64,000 nt of DNA from Synechococcus sp. M16.1 (GTDB lineage: Bacteria; Cyanobacteriota; Cyanobacteriia; PCC-6307; Cyanobiaceae). The notes beneath the pieces are model-generated. The model worked only from the letters and a program-made list of their open reading frames with translations, did not search any database and was not told where the DNA came from. Where the stretch lies: contig NZ_CP047954.1 of assembly GCF_014279895.1 (NCBI RefSeq), forward strand, positions 124,001 through 188,000, given 5' to 3'. Positions 49,222 to 58,326 of this stretch are shown in pieces (the stretch's first letter is position 1; each line of letters begins with the position of its first letter). A program made the position numbers and the translations under genes.

Positions 49222-49785
49222 TTAGTTGTTGCGATCCCGCCAGCCCTGGTCGGCAAGAGTTGTCCAGATCCCGCGGGCTTTCAGAACCCGCTCAGCCAGT
49301 TCGCGCACGGCGCCATGACCTCCCTTGTGATGCATCACTGCATCTGCTTGGCGGCGTATTGGCCCACAAGCGTCACTTGGCGCCAGTAGGAGTCTCACGT
49401 TGCGGCGGACGGCGAGATCGTTGAGGTCATCGCCCACAAAACCGGTGTTGTTTGGCGCAATCCCCAGGCGTTGTTGCAGTGCCTTGAGTGCGGGTGGTTT
49501 GTCTTGGATGCCCACCAGGCAGTGGTTGATGTTCAGTTGGCGTGCCCGTGCTTCTGTGGCACCGCCATGGCCACCGCTGAGCAACGCCAGTTCGATCCCG
49601 GCTTGTTGCAGCAGTTTCAGGCCGAGACCATCGCGAACGTCGAAGCGTTTCTGCAGTTGACCCTCCGGATCCAGCCATAGGCCTCCATCCGTGAGCACAC
49701 CATCAACGTCCAACACCAAGAGCTGCAACTGGGCCAGTGGTGTTTTGAGCCGTTGCCAGTGCCATTCACGCAGCATTCGTCGCAT
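49222..49785 (-). CDS. kdsC: HAD phosphatase, KdsC-like (3-deoxy-D-manno-octulosonate-8-phosphate phosphatase)
   Basis: The 187-residue protein belongs to the KdsC group of HAD phosphatases: motif I LVLDVDGVLTDGGLWLDPEG, LKLLQQAGIELALLSGG with conserved Ser, the Lys of QDKPPALKALQQRL, and motif III GFVGDDLNDLAV. KdsC dephosphorylates KDO-8-P during KDO synthesis; related C0-type HAD enzymes act on other nonulosonate phosphates. It converges with the cca-type gene across nine bases and diverges from the O-antigen-ligase-like gene. No kdsA, kdsB or kdsD is present in this window. Confidence 0.82.
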   Translation of the reverse strand: MRRMLREWHWQRLKTPLAQLQLLVLDVDGVLTDGGLWLDPEGQLQKRFDVRDGLGLKLLQQAGIELALLSGGHGGATEARARQLNINHCLVGIQDKPPALKALQQRLGIAPNNTGFVGDDLNDLAVRRNVRLLLAPSDACGPIRRQADAVMHHKGGHGAVRELAERVLKARGIWTTLADQGWRDRNN

Positions 49786-49947
49786 CCTCTTGTCCCTCTC
49801 CTATTGCGAATCCGGTCTGTGCTCGATCTTGAATGTGCATGGTTCCCTGCAGCTGTCGGCCAAGCTTTCTCTGTTGGCCTCTTCGCTCGTGTCAAAGCCT
49901 TCAGTGGTTTGGTTCTGGCAGGCTGAGGATTCTTCCAATGGCTTGTC
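49786..49947. promoter_or_regulatory. Divergent spacer, kdsC / O-antigen-ligase-like gene
   Basis: The 162-base gap separates divergent starts. I see no repeat or RNA gene in it; promoters are expected but no confident -10/-35 pair was found. Confidence 0.3.
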
Positions 49948-51156
49948 TTGCCAGGTTTGATTCACTACCTCAAATCTCCTTGGCTGGATCTGCTGCTTCC
50001 GCTCTCGCTGATGGGCTTCATTTGGGAGCGCAGTGGTAACCCAGCAGGCATGGTCTGCCTTCTCGCCACTTGGTGTGCTCTGAAGTTCGCACGATGGCTG
50101 CCCTCACAACCGGTGTACGGCGTGTTGATCGGGGTGCTCAGCATCATTCTCAGTGCGGTGATCCATCCCGTGAGCGCTTCGGCTCCCACAGATTTGTTGC
50201 TGGTGTTGCTTGCCTTCGCGGCTGGTCTTCAGCAATCCAAGGATCACTGGAGAGTCGCCCTCTGGATCGTGCTGGCGACCGTGATCGTTTCTCTTCCTTT
50301 TGTTGAGTTCGACCGATACAACAGCAATCTCGACGCCATCCCGTGGTCAGTTGTACGTGATCTCCTGCCTCAGGAAGCAGCTCGAATCCAGAAGATCACC
50401 ATCAATCGTTCCGGTTATCTCTACGGGCTTTTCGCCTTGGTCGGATACGGACTTTTTCGGGCTGAAGTTCGGCCTTGGATGTCCCGTTTGGCGGCGGTTG
50501 TGGGCATGCTCAGTTTTGTTATGGCTTTAGGAACCGCATCTCGGGCCGCTGCTCTGTTCCCAATGGCAGTACTGGTCTTGAGCGAAATGTTCTGGCGAAA
50601 TCGCCTTTGGGTGGCTCGGAGGGCTCAATCCCTCACGGCCGTTGTGTTGGTGTTGTCGTTGATGTTCAACGTGATTATTTATTGGCCTACCAGCCCATTG
50701 GCTGCTGGAGATCCTGCCGATGTGGGTCGAGCCAACATCGCTCAGTGTTTCGTGCGTCAGGCTGCACGCTCCTTGCCTGAGCTGGTGATCGGACAGGGCT
50801 ACGACAGGGTGTCTGATCATTGTGCTGAAAGGGTGTTTCTTCCTGTTCCAGATCGCACGAAGGAAATTCCCCATGCGCACAACGTTTTTGTGCAGGCACT
50901 TGCAGATCAAGGCCTTGTGACCTTGATGCTCATGGTGATGGCTTTCGCTGTGATTTTGCATCGTTTGTTTCTTGGCCTTGGGGGTGATGCAGCACCCCTT
51001 TGCTTGATCGGTTTGTCCTGTGCCCTGTTCATCCTTGCGTCCGCGTTGGTGGAATCCACGTTGCTGAAAACATCCCTGCAGCAGGTGATCAGTGGTTACC
51101 TGCTGGCCGTTGCTTGGGTGGCACCGGCACCGCGTGGGCCCATGCGGCACAACTAA
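49948..51156 (+). CDS. O-antigen ligase/polymerase-like membrane protein (Wzy_C/WaaL type)
   Basis: The 402-residue protein has about 10-12 hydrophobic helices and a large periplasmic loop (about residues 265-315) ending in the family motif IPHAHNVFVQALADQGLV, where the HxHN-type block is conserved in O-antigen ligases. Such proteins join glycan to lipid A core or polymerise repeat units at the periplasmic face. The start is a TTG at 49948 by frame; an ATG 21 codons later is possible. It sits between surface-glycan genes and pcrA, 21 bases upstream of the latter. Confidence 0.85.
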   Translation: MPGLIHYLKSPWLDLLLPLSLMGFIWERSGNPAGMVCLLATWCALKFARWLPSQPVYGVLIGVLSIILSAVIHPVSASAPTDLLLVLLAFAAGLQQSKDHWRVALWIVLATVIVSLPFVEFDRYNSNLDAIPWSVVRDLLPQEAARIQKITINRSGYLYGLFALVGYGLFRAEVRPWMSRLAAVVGMLSFVMALGTASRAAALFPMAVLVLSEMFWRNRLWVARRAQSLTAVVLVLSLMFNVIIYWPTSPLAAGDPADVGRANIAQCFVRQAARSLPELVIGQGYDRVSDHCAERVFLPVPDRTKEIPHAHNVFVQALADQGLVTLMLMVMAFAVILHRLFLGLGGDAAPLCLIGLSCALFILASALVESTLLKTSLQQVISGYLLAVAWVAPAPRGPMRHN

Positions 51157-51177
51157 GAACTCTCGTAGCATCAGCCG

Positions 51178-53571
51178 ATGGGTTTTTTGGCCGGCCTTAA
51201 CGACGCCCAACGACGGGCTGTCGATCATCACGAGGGGCCTCTGCTGGTAGTGGCGGGCGCTGGCAGTGGCAAAACGCGCGCTCTCACCCATCGGATTGCT
51301 CACCTGATCGGTGAGCACGGTGCCGATCCCGCTCAGATCCTGGCGGTGACCTTCACCAATAAAGCTGCCCGCGAGATGAAGGAGCGGCTTGAGCTTCTCC
51401 TGGCGCAGCGTCTGGCCCAGAGCCAGTACGGCCAGCCCTGGAGCACCCTGCCCCCGGTGGAGCAGCGTCAGCTGCGCTCACGTATTTACAGGGAGGTGAC
51501 CAAGGAGCTGTGGATCGGCACCTTTCATGCCCTGTTTGCGCGGATGCTCCGCTACGACATCGACAAGTTCAAGGACGCGGAAGGCCTCACCTGGACCAAA
51601 CAGTTTTCGATCTACGACGAGGCCGATGCCCAGAGCCTGGTGAAGGAGATTGTGACCCAGGAGCTGCAGCTGGATCCCAAGCGGTTCGAGCCCAAAAAGA
51701 CCCGCTGGGCCATCAGCAATGCCAAGAACCAGGGTTGGCTGCCGGATCAGCTTGAGGCGAATGCCGAAGGTCAGCGGGGCAAACTCACTGCCGATGTCTA
51801 CCGGCGTTACCGCAAGGCACTGGCCGCCAACAACGCCCTCGACTTCGATGACCTCCTGCTGCTGCCAGTGCAGTTGCTCCAGCAGAACGAGCAGGTGCGC
51901 AGTTACTGGCACCGCCGCTTTCGTCATGTGCTGGTGGATGAATACCAGGACACCAACCGAACCCAGTACGACCTGATCAAATTGTTGGTCACCGATGGCA
52001 AGGATCCTCAGGATGTTGAGGACTGGTCAGGCCGTTCCGTCTTTGTGGTCGGTGACGCTGACCAGAGCATCTACAGCTTCCGTGCGGCTGATTTCACGAT
52101 CCTTATGGGGTTCCAGGACGATTTCGGCGATCAGGCGCCGGATGAATCCACCCGAACGATGGTGAAGCTGGAGGAGAACTACCGCTCCACCGCAACGATT
52201 CTCGAGGCAGCGAATGCCCTGATCGCCAACAACAGCGAACGGATCGACAAGGTTCTGCGTCCCACACGGGGAGAGGGGGAGCTGATCACCCTCACCCGCT
52301 GTGACGACGAGATTGCGGAGGCGGAAGCCGTGGTGCACCGCTTCCGAACGATGGAAGCCGCCAACCCCGAGCTGAGTTGGGGTGATATGGCCGTGCTCTA
52401 TCGCACCAATGCCCAGTCCCGTGCGATTGAGGAATCACTGGTGCGTTGGGGAATCCCCTACATCGTGGTGGGGGGGCTGCGCTTCTACGACCGTCGCGAA
52501 ATCAAGGATCTGCTGGCCTATTTGCGGCTGCTGGTGAACCCGGCCGACACGGTCAGTCTGCTGCGGGTGATCAATGTGCCGAAACGGGGCATCGGCAAGA
52601 CCACGATTCAGCGCCTCACCGATGCGGCCAATCAACTGGGGATTCCGCTGTGGGACGTGGTGAGTGATCCCGAAGCGGTGCGCTCCCTCGGCGGCCGTTC
52701 GGCCAAGGGTCTTCTTCAGTTCTGTGATCTCGTCAATGACCTGAAAGCCCGCAGTCGTGATGTGGCTCCATCGGAACTGATTCAGCAGGTGATGGAGAAG
52801 AGCGGTTACGTCAGTGAGTTGATTGCCGATGGCACCGATGAGGCTGAGGAGCGCCGCCGCAACCTGCAGGAATTGGTGAACGCCGCTCTGCAGTACCAGG
52901 AGGAAAACGATGAGGGCGACCTGGAGGGATTTCTGGCCACGGCAGCTTTGTCGAGCGATGCCGACAACAAAGACACTGCGGCTGATCGCGTCACCTTGAT
53001 GACGCTGCACAGCAGCAAGGGTCTGGAGTTCCCGGTGGTGAGTTTGGTGGGTCTTGAGCAGGGATTGTTCCCCAGCTACCGCTCCCTGGACGACCCGGCT
53101 TCGCTCGAGGAGGAGCGTCGGCTCTGTTATGTGGGCATTACTCGAGCCAAGGAACGGCTGTTCCTGTCCCACGCCTGTGAACGTCGTCTTTGGGGTGGCA
53201 TGCGCGAAGCGGCCGTCCCTTCGGTCTTTTTGTCTGAGTTGCCTGAAGCCTTGATTCAGGGAGATCTCCCCCAGACCGGTGGGGCAGCACTCCGGCGTGA
53301 GCGGCGCCTTGACCGGCTGACCCGCGTGGACCGCGACAAGCCGTCATCGGCCCCCGCCAATGCTGTGCGTCGCCGTCAGGCCGGTCCAGCCCCTGGGCGC
53401 AGCTGGCAAGTTGGCGATCAGGTCGTCCATGCCAGCTTTGGGGTTGGTGAAATCACCCACACCTTTGGAAGTGGCGAGAAGGTGTCCATCGCGGTCAAGT
53501 TCGCAGGGATGGGTCCAAAAATTCTGGATCCTCGCCTGGCCCCGATCGAGCCTGTGACGAGCTCCGGTTGA
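51178..53571 (+). CDS. pcrA: UvrD/PcrA-type DNA helicase
   Basis: The 797-residue SF1A helicase unwinds DNA 3'-5' in nucleotide-excision and mismatch repair and removes recombination intermediates. Motifs are in order: VVAGAGSGKTRALT (I), TFTNKAAREM (Ia), VDEYQDTNRTQYDL (II), VVGDADQSIYSFRAAD (III), LEENYRST, MTLHSSKGLEFPVVSLVGLEQGLFPS (V) and YVGITRAKERLFL (VI). The C-terminus has a PcrA-like domain (VGDQVVHASFGVGEIT). It follows the ligase gene after 21 bases, which may make it share a transcript. Confidence 0.94.
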   Translation: MGFLAGLNDAQRRAVDHHEGPLLVVAGAGSGKTRALTHRIAHLIGEHGADPAQILAVTFTNKAAREMKERLELLLAQRLAQSQYGQPWSTLPPVEQRQLRSRIYREVTKELWIGTFHALFARMLRYDIDKFKDAEGLTWTKQFSIYDEADAQSLVKEIVTQELQLDPKRFEPKKTRWAISNAKNQGWLPDQLEANAEGQRGKLTADVYRRYRKALAANNALDFDDLLLLPVQLLQQNEQVRSYWHRRFRHVLVDEYQDTNRTQYDLIKLLVTDGKDPQDVEDWSGRSVFVVGDADQSIYSFRAADFTILMGFQDDFGDQAPDESTRTMVKLEENYRSTATILEAANALIANNSERIDKVLRPTRGEGELITLTRCDDEIAEAEAVVHRFRTMEAANPELSWGDMAVLYRTNAQSRAIEESLVRWGIPYIVVGGLRFYDRREIKDLLAYLRLLVNPADTVSLLRVINVPKRGIGKTTIQRLTDAANQLGIPLWDVVSDPEAVRSLGGRSAKGLLQFCDLVNDLKARSRDVAPSELIQQVMEKSGYVSELIADGTDEAEERRRNLQELVNAALQYQEENDEGDLEGFLATAALSSDADNKDTAADRVTLMTLHSSKGLEFPVVSLVGLEQGLFPSYRSLDDPASLEEERRLCYVGITRAKERLFLSHACERRLWGGMREAAVPSVFLSELPEALIQGDLPQTGGAALRRERRLDRLTRVDRDKPSSAPANAVRRRQAGPAPGRSWQVGDQVVHASFGVGEITHTFGSGEKVSIAVKFAGMGPKILDPRLAPIEPVTSSG

Positions 53572-53784
53572 ACCGAACTGGTGTCGGACCCCTGACTTCC
53601 TCAATGGATCCCACCCTGAAGAGCTGCTGCGTCATCCATCAGCTGCAGTGATTCTGGGCCTGGGCGGAGATGGGACATTGGTAGCCCGGTTAGGGTGAAT
53701 TTGAGGAATGGTTCATCCCTGGACACCGCTGCATTGGCCCAGGACTGAGGTATGGCAGCGCAGTGCAGCCCAGGTTCGAAGCCG
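53572..53784. other. Intergenic region before the GT39-like gene
   Basis: The spacer of about 210 bases between pcrA and the membrane glycosyltransferase shows no tRNA, repeat or confident terminator. A short open frame on the minus strand (53601-53864) overlaps the next gene antisense and has no protein-like features. A promoter for the GT39-like gene is expected. Confidence 0.35.
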
Positions 53785-55200
53785 ATGAAACGCATTGGGC
53801 TTGTTGTGGTGGCAGCTCTCTGCCTGGCTTTTGGCCTCCGGGCCTTGCTGTTGATCGATGCCACTGCGCTCTGGGGGGATGAGCTGTACAGCGTCGGTAA
53901 GAGTTTTCAGCCCAGCTTCAGCAGGTTGATGGCGATGTTGCGGGAGGACACTCACCCTCCGGCGTATTACACCCTGCTCTGGCTTTGGGGACATTTGGTT
54001 GGTCAGAACCCCATCAGCCTCCGATTGCTGTCTTGGCTGGCTTACGTGGCGGGTGGTCTGGTGATGGTGTGTCAGGCGATGGTCTTGGGCGAGAAGCGTC
54101 CCCAGGTGGCGGTCATCGCAGCGCTGCTTGTGTTCTGCAGTCCATATCCCATCCGTTTTGCGATTGAGGGCAAGAGCTACGCGCTGCTTGTTCTTTTGCT
54201 CTCCTTGGCGTGGTGGTGGCGTCGTTCAGCCCATCCCATGGTTTATGGAATCACGGCTGCGTTGGCCGGACTGACGCATTTTTATGGGCTTTTTCTGGTG
54301 CTTGCGGCTGCGGCTTGGGATGGTTGGCAGCGCCGTTGGTCCATGTCGACTGCCGCCTTGATCGGAGCCCTTCCGGCCCTGGCCTGGATGGCATATGCCG
54401 CGGACTACCTGTTCAGCTCTCGAGCAGGCAGCTGGATTGGGCCGCCGGATTACGCCCTGTTTGAAGAGATCTTGGCTCGCGGTCTTGGTCTGTGGCCCCT
54501 GCCCAAATTGGGACTGATCCTGGCGTTGCTGGTGGTTCTGAGGCGCTGGGGAGGGTTGCACCATTTGCCTTGGCCGAAACTTGATCTGCTTGATCGAAGC
54601 GGTCTGGTGCCGTCCTTGTTGATGGTGATCGGTGTTGTTGCTGTGTCGTTCGTGAAACCGATGGCCTTCAGCCGCTATTTCGTGGTGCTGGTGCCAGCGG
54701 TGGTGCCCGTCGTGGCGGTTCAGATCGGTGGTTTAGATCTGAATCGTTTGGGGCGCTGCTGTTCTCTGCTCGTGCTGGGTCTGTTGCTGGCCAGTTGGTG
54801 GGGGCCTGGTTTTGCCGAACTGGATCCGGTTGCAGGCGGTGCACGTGAACAGGATCAGTTCCGGCTGATCAGCCAGCGCACCAGCGGTTTGGTGGAGCGT
54901 TATAGCCCTCGATCCCGTTTGCTCAATCTGAGTGATCGCATGGAAGAGGTCATGGGTCGGATTCCCAAAGACCCTGTCCCTTGGGGGAATCGCCATGCTT
55001 TGGAGCGACGTTTGGCCATGCCACCCTTGCCGCGGGAGCTTTGGCTGGCCAGCAGCGGACCGTTGCCGAAATTGACCCGCAAGATGCAGCCGATGCAGGA
55101 GCAGGTTGAAAGGGAGGGATACACCTGTCGGGACCGCTCCGGTGATCTCAGTTATGCCCGACTGCTGCAATGCCAATCTGCCGCCAGGGTCCTTCGCTGA
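53785..55200 (+). CDS. GT39-like membrane glycosyltransferase (ArnT/PMT type)
   Basis: The 471-residue protein has the GT-C layout of polyprenyl-phosphate-sugar dependent transferases: a first helix (LVVVAALCLAFGLRALLLI), the catalytic acidic loop DATALWGDELYSVGKSF, the second conserved block REDTHPPAYYTLLWLWGHL, then about 10 further helices and a C-terminal soluble tail. It should transfer a sugar from a lipid carrier at the periplasmic side, perhaps one made by the GtrB-like enzyme at 32.8 kb. MKRIGLVVV at 53785 is preferred to an ATG 11 codons upstream. Its 3' end overlaps the convergent selD-fusion gene by 53 bases. Confidence 0.85.
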   Translation: MKRIGLVVVAALCLAFGLRALLLIDATALWGDELYSVGKSFQPSFSRLMAMLREDTHPPAYYTLLWLWGHLVGQNPISLRLLSWLAYVAGGLVMVCQAMVLGEKRPQVAVIAALLVFCSPYPIRFAIEGKSYALLVLLLSLAWWWRRSAHPMVYGITAALAGLTHFYGLFLVLAAAAWDGWQRRWSMSTAALIGALPALAWMAYAADYLFSSRAGSWIGPPDYALFEEILARGLGLWPLPKLGLILALLVVLRRWGGLHHLPWPKLDLLDRSGLVPSLLMVIGVVAVSFVKPMAFSRYFVVLVPAVVPVVAVQIGGLDLNRLGRCCSLLVLGLLLASWWGPGFAELDPVAGGAREQDQFRLISQRTSGLVERYSPRSRLLNLSDRMEEVMGRIPKDPVPWGNRHALERRLAMPPLPRELWLASSGPLPKLTRKMQPMQEQVEREGYTCRDRSGDLSYARLLQCQSAARVLR

Positions 55201-57181
55201 GAAGAGATGCGGCTGTGCTTTCTGGGCAGGCCAAAAGCAGTGGACCACAGGTCTGCGGATCCACGAGCAGTTCCAGTAGCCCCTGGGATGGGGTCTGGTT
55301 GAGCTGCACTGTGGAGTCCAGCCAGTGCCAGCTGCGTCGATTGGCGGGGGCGAGGCTGCTGGCTAAGCCACGTTCCAGCAGCTCGAGAGCCTGGGGATAG
55401 GCAGGAATGGAGTCGGCAAATAGCTTGACCTGCAGGGGTGCGCTGCTCTGCAGCATTTCTCCCAGATGGCCCAACAGCCCGAAGCCTGTGATGTCCGTGC
55501 AGGCATGGATCTCGTCCCGGTGCGGCCGAAGCTGGTCCAGCAGCCGGTGTTGGCTGCAGGTCATCACCGCTAGGACACCGTCGATCGCGGCTGGCGGCAC
55601 CGCTCCCGCCATGGCAGCGGCAAACAGCACGCCGGTGCCCAGGGGGCGGCTCAAAAGCAGCGCATCCCCCGGCTGAATCCCCCCTTTCCGCCAGGACGTT
55701 CCATGGCTGCGTCCGTTGACACAGAGCGTCAGTTGAAGTCCCAGTTCCGCCGGTTTGGGTGCATCGCTGCGGGCTTCCAACGTGTGGCCGCCAATCAGGG
55801 ATGCCCCCTGCTCCTGCAGGACTGAGTTCACCCCGGCCAAGGTCTGGGCCAACAGCTCCTGCTGATCCCGATTCTCCAGAGCTGGCAGCGTCACGATGGC
55901 TTGGGCGCTGTCCACAGTGGCCCCGCAGGCCCACAGGTCGGAGCTGGCGTGCAGGGCAGTCAAGCGACCGTTCATCCAGGGATCGCTCAGCAAGGCTGGG
56001 AATCCATCCACGCTCTGCAGCAACGGCGGTTCGCCGGGAATCTGGGCAGCATCCTCTGGAGATCCGCTGATTCCCACCTGTTGTAGCGCTGCTTCCAAAG
56101 GCTGGGCGGGGAGCTTGGCGGCGCAGCCACGGCAGGCCATCGGGGTGTTCGGGGCCATGGCACCGGCGTTCCGGAATGCTTCGAGAAAGCGTTGGTCGAT
56201 CCGTCGCTTCCACCGCCAGAGCAGTGCTGATGGACCGAACTGCCAATCACCCCAACGGGCCCAAGCCTGTCCATGCTGGTCCCCGATGAGCTGCAGGGCC
56301 CGACGCTGTGGATGCCAGGGACGTAGGGCCCGTTTGCGGCAATGGGCTTCGAGGTTTTGGGCCAGTGGATGGGCAGCGCGAACGGCCCACACTCCTGATG
56401 CAGGCCGCGGCGCGTTGGAGATCACGGCGCAGTCGCCAGCAGCAAACACGTTGTCGTGCCCTTCCACTTGCAGGAATCGATTGGTGCGCACCCGGCCATC
56501 GGGGTCCACCGGCATCCCACTGGTTTCGATCCAACTGGGCGCCCGACTGCCGGTGCAGCGCAGGCTGGTGCAGCTGTTGCTGTCTACGTCGCCTTCCACG
56601 AGTTGCACCCGTGCTGTGGCAAGCATCTGGCGCTCCAGAGCTCCCAGTTGCTGAGGGTGGCTCTGAAGTTGCAGTGGGCGTTGGGGCCAGCGGCGGCGCA
56701 GGGCAAGCACCACTTCGAGGCCGGCAGACCCTGACCCCACCACGCGAAAGGGAGTTGCGCTGCTGGGCTCTTGCTCTGCCAGAAAGGCAAGGGCCGGCTC
56801 CAGGGGTTTGATGGCCACTCCTTCAGCGTCGCTGCCCCGGCTGACCGCTCCGACGTCCAAGCTCAGCAGGGCGTAAGGAAGGTCAGGGCGGTCGCTCAAT
56901 TGCAGCAACTGCCGTCCTAGATCAACCCCGCAGATCTCCGCCTGCACGAAAGCCGCGCCGGCGCGATCGCAGAGCTGACGCAGGTCGATCTCAACGTTTT
57001 TCTGTTGTTCAAGGCCGGCAATCATGGCCGGCACCATTCCTGAGTACAGCGCTGATCCAAGGCGATTGACGAGCACGATGCGTCGATCAGGCCGGTGCTG
57101 GGGCCGCATGGCCCAACGTTTGAGCAGAAGTGCGTGGCTGTGCCCCCCGCCGGCAAGCACCAGTGCCCCAGCTGATGTCAT
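55148..57181 (-). CDS. selD: Fused pyridine nucleotide-disulfide oxidoreductase / selenophosphate synthase (SelD)
   Basis: The 677-residue protein has two parts. Residues 1 to about 330 resemble an NDH-2-like FAD oxidoreductase: LVLAGGGHSHALLLKRW near the N-terminus, VVGSGSAGLEVVLAL, and VFAAGDCAVI. Residues from about 345 form SelD: the Cys of CRGCAAKLP aligned with the catalytic Cys-x-x-Lys, LQSVDGFPALLSDPW, ASSDLWACGATVDSAQA, LIGGHTLEARSD, CTDITGFGLLGHLGEM. SelD makes selenophosphate from selenide and ATP for selenouridine or selenocysteine. This fusion is known in cyanobacteria; the first domain may reduce selenium compounds. Its start overlaps the galE stop. Confidence 0.92.
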   Translation of the reverse strand: MTSAGALVLAGGGHSHALLLKRWAMRPQHRPDRRIVLVNRLGSALYSGMVPAMIAGLEQQKNVEIDLRQLCDRAGAAFVQAEICGVDLGRQLLQLSDRPDLPYALLSLDVGAVSRGSDAEGVAIKPLEPALAFLAEQEPSSATPFRVVGSGSAGLEVVLALRRRWPQRPLQLQSHPQQLGALERQMLATARVQLVEGDVDSNSCTSLRCTGSRAPSWIETSGMPVDPDGRVRTNRFLQVEGHDNVFAAGDCAVISNAPRPASGVWAVRAAHPLAQNLEAHCRKRALRPWHPQRRALQLIGDQHGQAWARWGDWQFGPSALLWRWKRRIDQRFLEAFRNAGAMAPNTPMACRGCAAKLPAQPLEAALQQVGISGSPEDAAQIPGEPPLLQSVDGFPALLSDPWMNGRLTALHASSDLWACGATVDSAQAIVTLPALENRDQQELLAQTLAGVNSVLQEQGASLIGGHTLEARSDAPKPAELGLQLTLCVNGRSHGTSWRKGGIQPGDALLLSRPLGTGVLFAAAMAGAVPPAAIDGVLAVMTCSQHRLLDQLRPHRDEIHACTDITGFGLLGHLGEMLQSSAPLQVKLFADSIPAYPQALELLERGLASSLAPANRRSWHWLDSTVQLNQTPSQGLLELLVDPQTCGPLLLACPESTAASLLSEGPWRQIGIAAVGHN

Positions 57182-58239
57182 GCGGATTTCCTGTAGCCCA
57201 TTGGGTTGGCCTGCTGCCAGGTCCAGCCATCACGGCAGATGTCGTTCAGCGTGCGCTTTGTACGCCAGGAGAGGGTGTTGGCAGCTCGTGTGGGGTCAGC
57301 GATGGTGATAGCAGCGTCGCCAGGCCGTCGATCGACAAGGGCATAGGGGATGTGTTGTCCGCTGGCGGCGGCGAAGGCGTTAACCACGTCGAGAACACTG
57401 GCCCCGGCGCCGCTGCCGAGGTTGCAGATGAGGTGCTGTGGTTCAGCATTCAGGAGGCTGTCGAGGGCGGCTTTGTGCCCGTCGGCAAGATCCATCACAT
57501 GGATGTAGTCGCGCACCCCGGTGCCGTCATGGGTCGGCCAGTCGCTGCCAAACACCTGGAGCTGATCGCGACGTCCGACGGCAACCTGGGATACGAAGGG
57601 GAAGAGGTTGTTGGGGATGCCGAGGGGGTCTTCCCCGATCTGGCCGCTGGGGTGAGCGCCTACGGGGTTGAAGTAGCGAAGGCAAGCGATCCGCCAGGTG
57701 TTGGGCGCGCTGGCGTTGAGATCAGCGAGCATTTGTTCAACAGCGGCTTTGGAAAATCCGTAAGGGTTGATCGGTTGAATGGGCGCTGATTCAGCAATGG
57801 GGACGTTTGCAGGGAAGCCGTAGACCGTGGCGCTGCTGCTGAACACGAGGGTGCGGCAGCCATGGGCCTCCATGGCGGCGAGCAGGGTACGGGAGCCAGC
57901 AACGTTGACATCCCAATAAAGGAGGGGCTTCTGGACGGACTCGCCAACGGCTTTGAGTCCGGCGAAATGAATGACGGCATCGAAAGGACGATCGTTGGCG
58001 GCAGCATCTGAAAAGAGCTGGTCAAGGGTGTGGGGGTTGCGGATGTCCCCGTGCTGGATCTGCAGCCGTGTGCTGTTTAGGGACACTCCGGAGAGGGCAG
58101 CCACCCTGCTGAGGGCTTCCGGAGAGCTGTTGGAGAAGTTGTCGAGGACGAGCAGGTCGTGGCCGGTTTCCAGGAGCACCAGGCAGGTGTGGCTGCCGAT
58201 GAAACCGGCGCCGCCAGTCACCAAAACACGGCTGCCCAT
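57178..58239 (-). CDS. galE: UDP-glucose 4-epimerase
   Basis: GalE interconverts UDP-glucose and UDP-galactose. The 353-residue short-chain dehydrogenase has the NAD motif [43 protein letters not shown], the catalytic YGFSK region, RYFNPVGAHPSGQIGEDP, and GVRDYIHVMDLADGH. The ATG at 58239 (MGSRVLVTGG) is preferred, though one seven codons upstream (58260) is possible. Its stop overlaps the start of the selD fusion, so the two are cotranscribed. It diverges from hisS (87-base spacer). Confidence 0.95.
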   Translation of the reverse strand: MGSRVLVTGGAGFIGSHTCLVLLETGHDLLVLDNFSNSSPEALSRVAALSGVSLNSTRLQIQHGDIRNPHTLDQLFSDAAANDRPFDAVIHFAGLKAVGESVQKPLLYWDVNVAGSRTLLAAMEAHGCRTLVFSSSATVYGFPANVPIAESAPIQPINPYGFSKAAVEQMLADLNASAPNTWRIACLRYFNPVGAHPSGQIGEDPLGIPNNLFPFVSQVAVGRRDQLQVFGSDWPTHDGTGVRDYIHVMDLADGHKAALDSLLNAEPQHLICNLGSGAGASVLDVVNAFAAASGQHIPYALVDRRPGDAAITIADPTRAANTLSWRTKRTLNDICRDGWTWQQANPMGYRKSA

Positions 58240-58326
58240 GCACCTCGGAGTTCCTAGCATCATCTGATTTTGAAGCAACTGCCGCCAGCGGGCAGACTGG
58301 TCCGCTGTTGTGATGGGTCCGGTGTT

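Noticed and set aside
53601-53864. 87-codon minus-strand frame before and across the GT39-like gene start
   Set aside because: No protein-like pattern, overlaps the start of a clear membrane protein antisense, and has no operon context.
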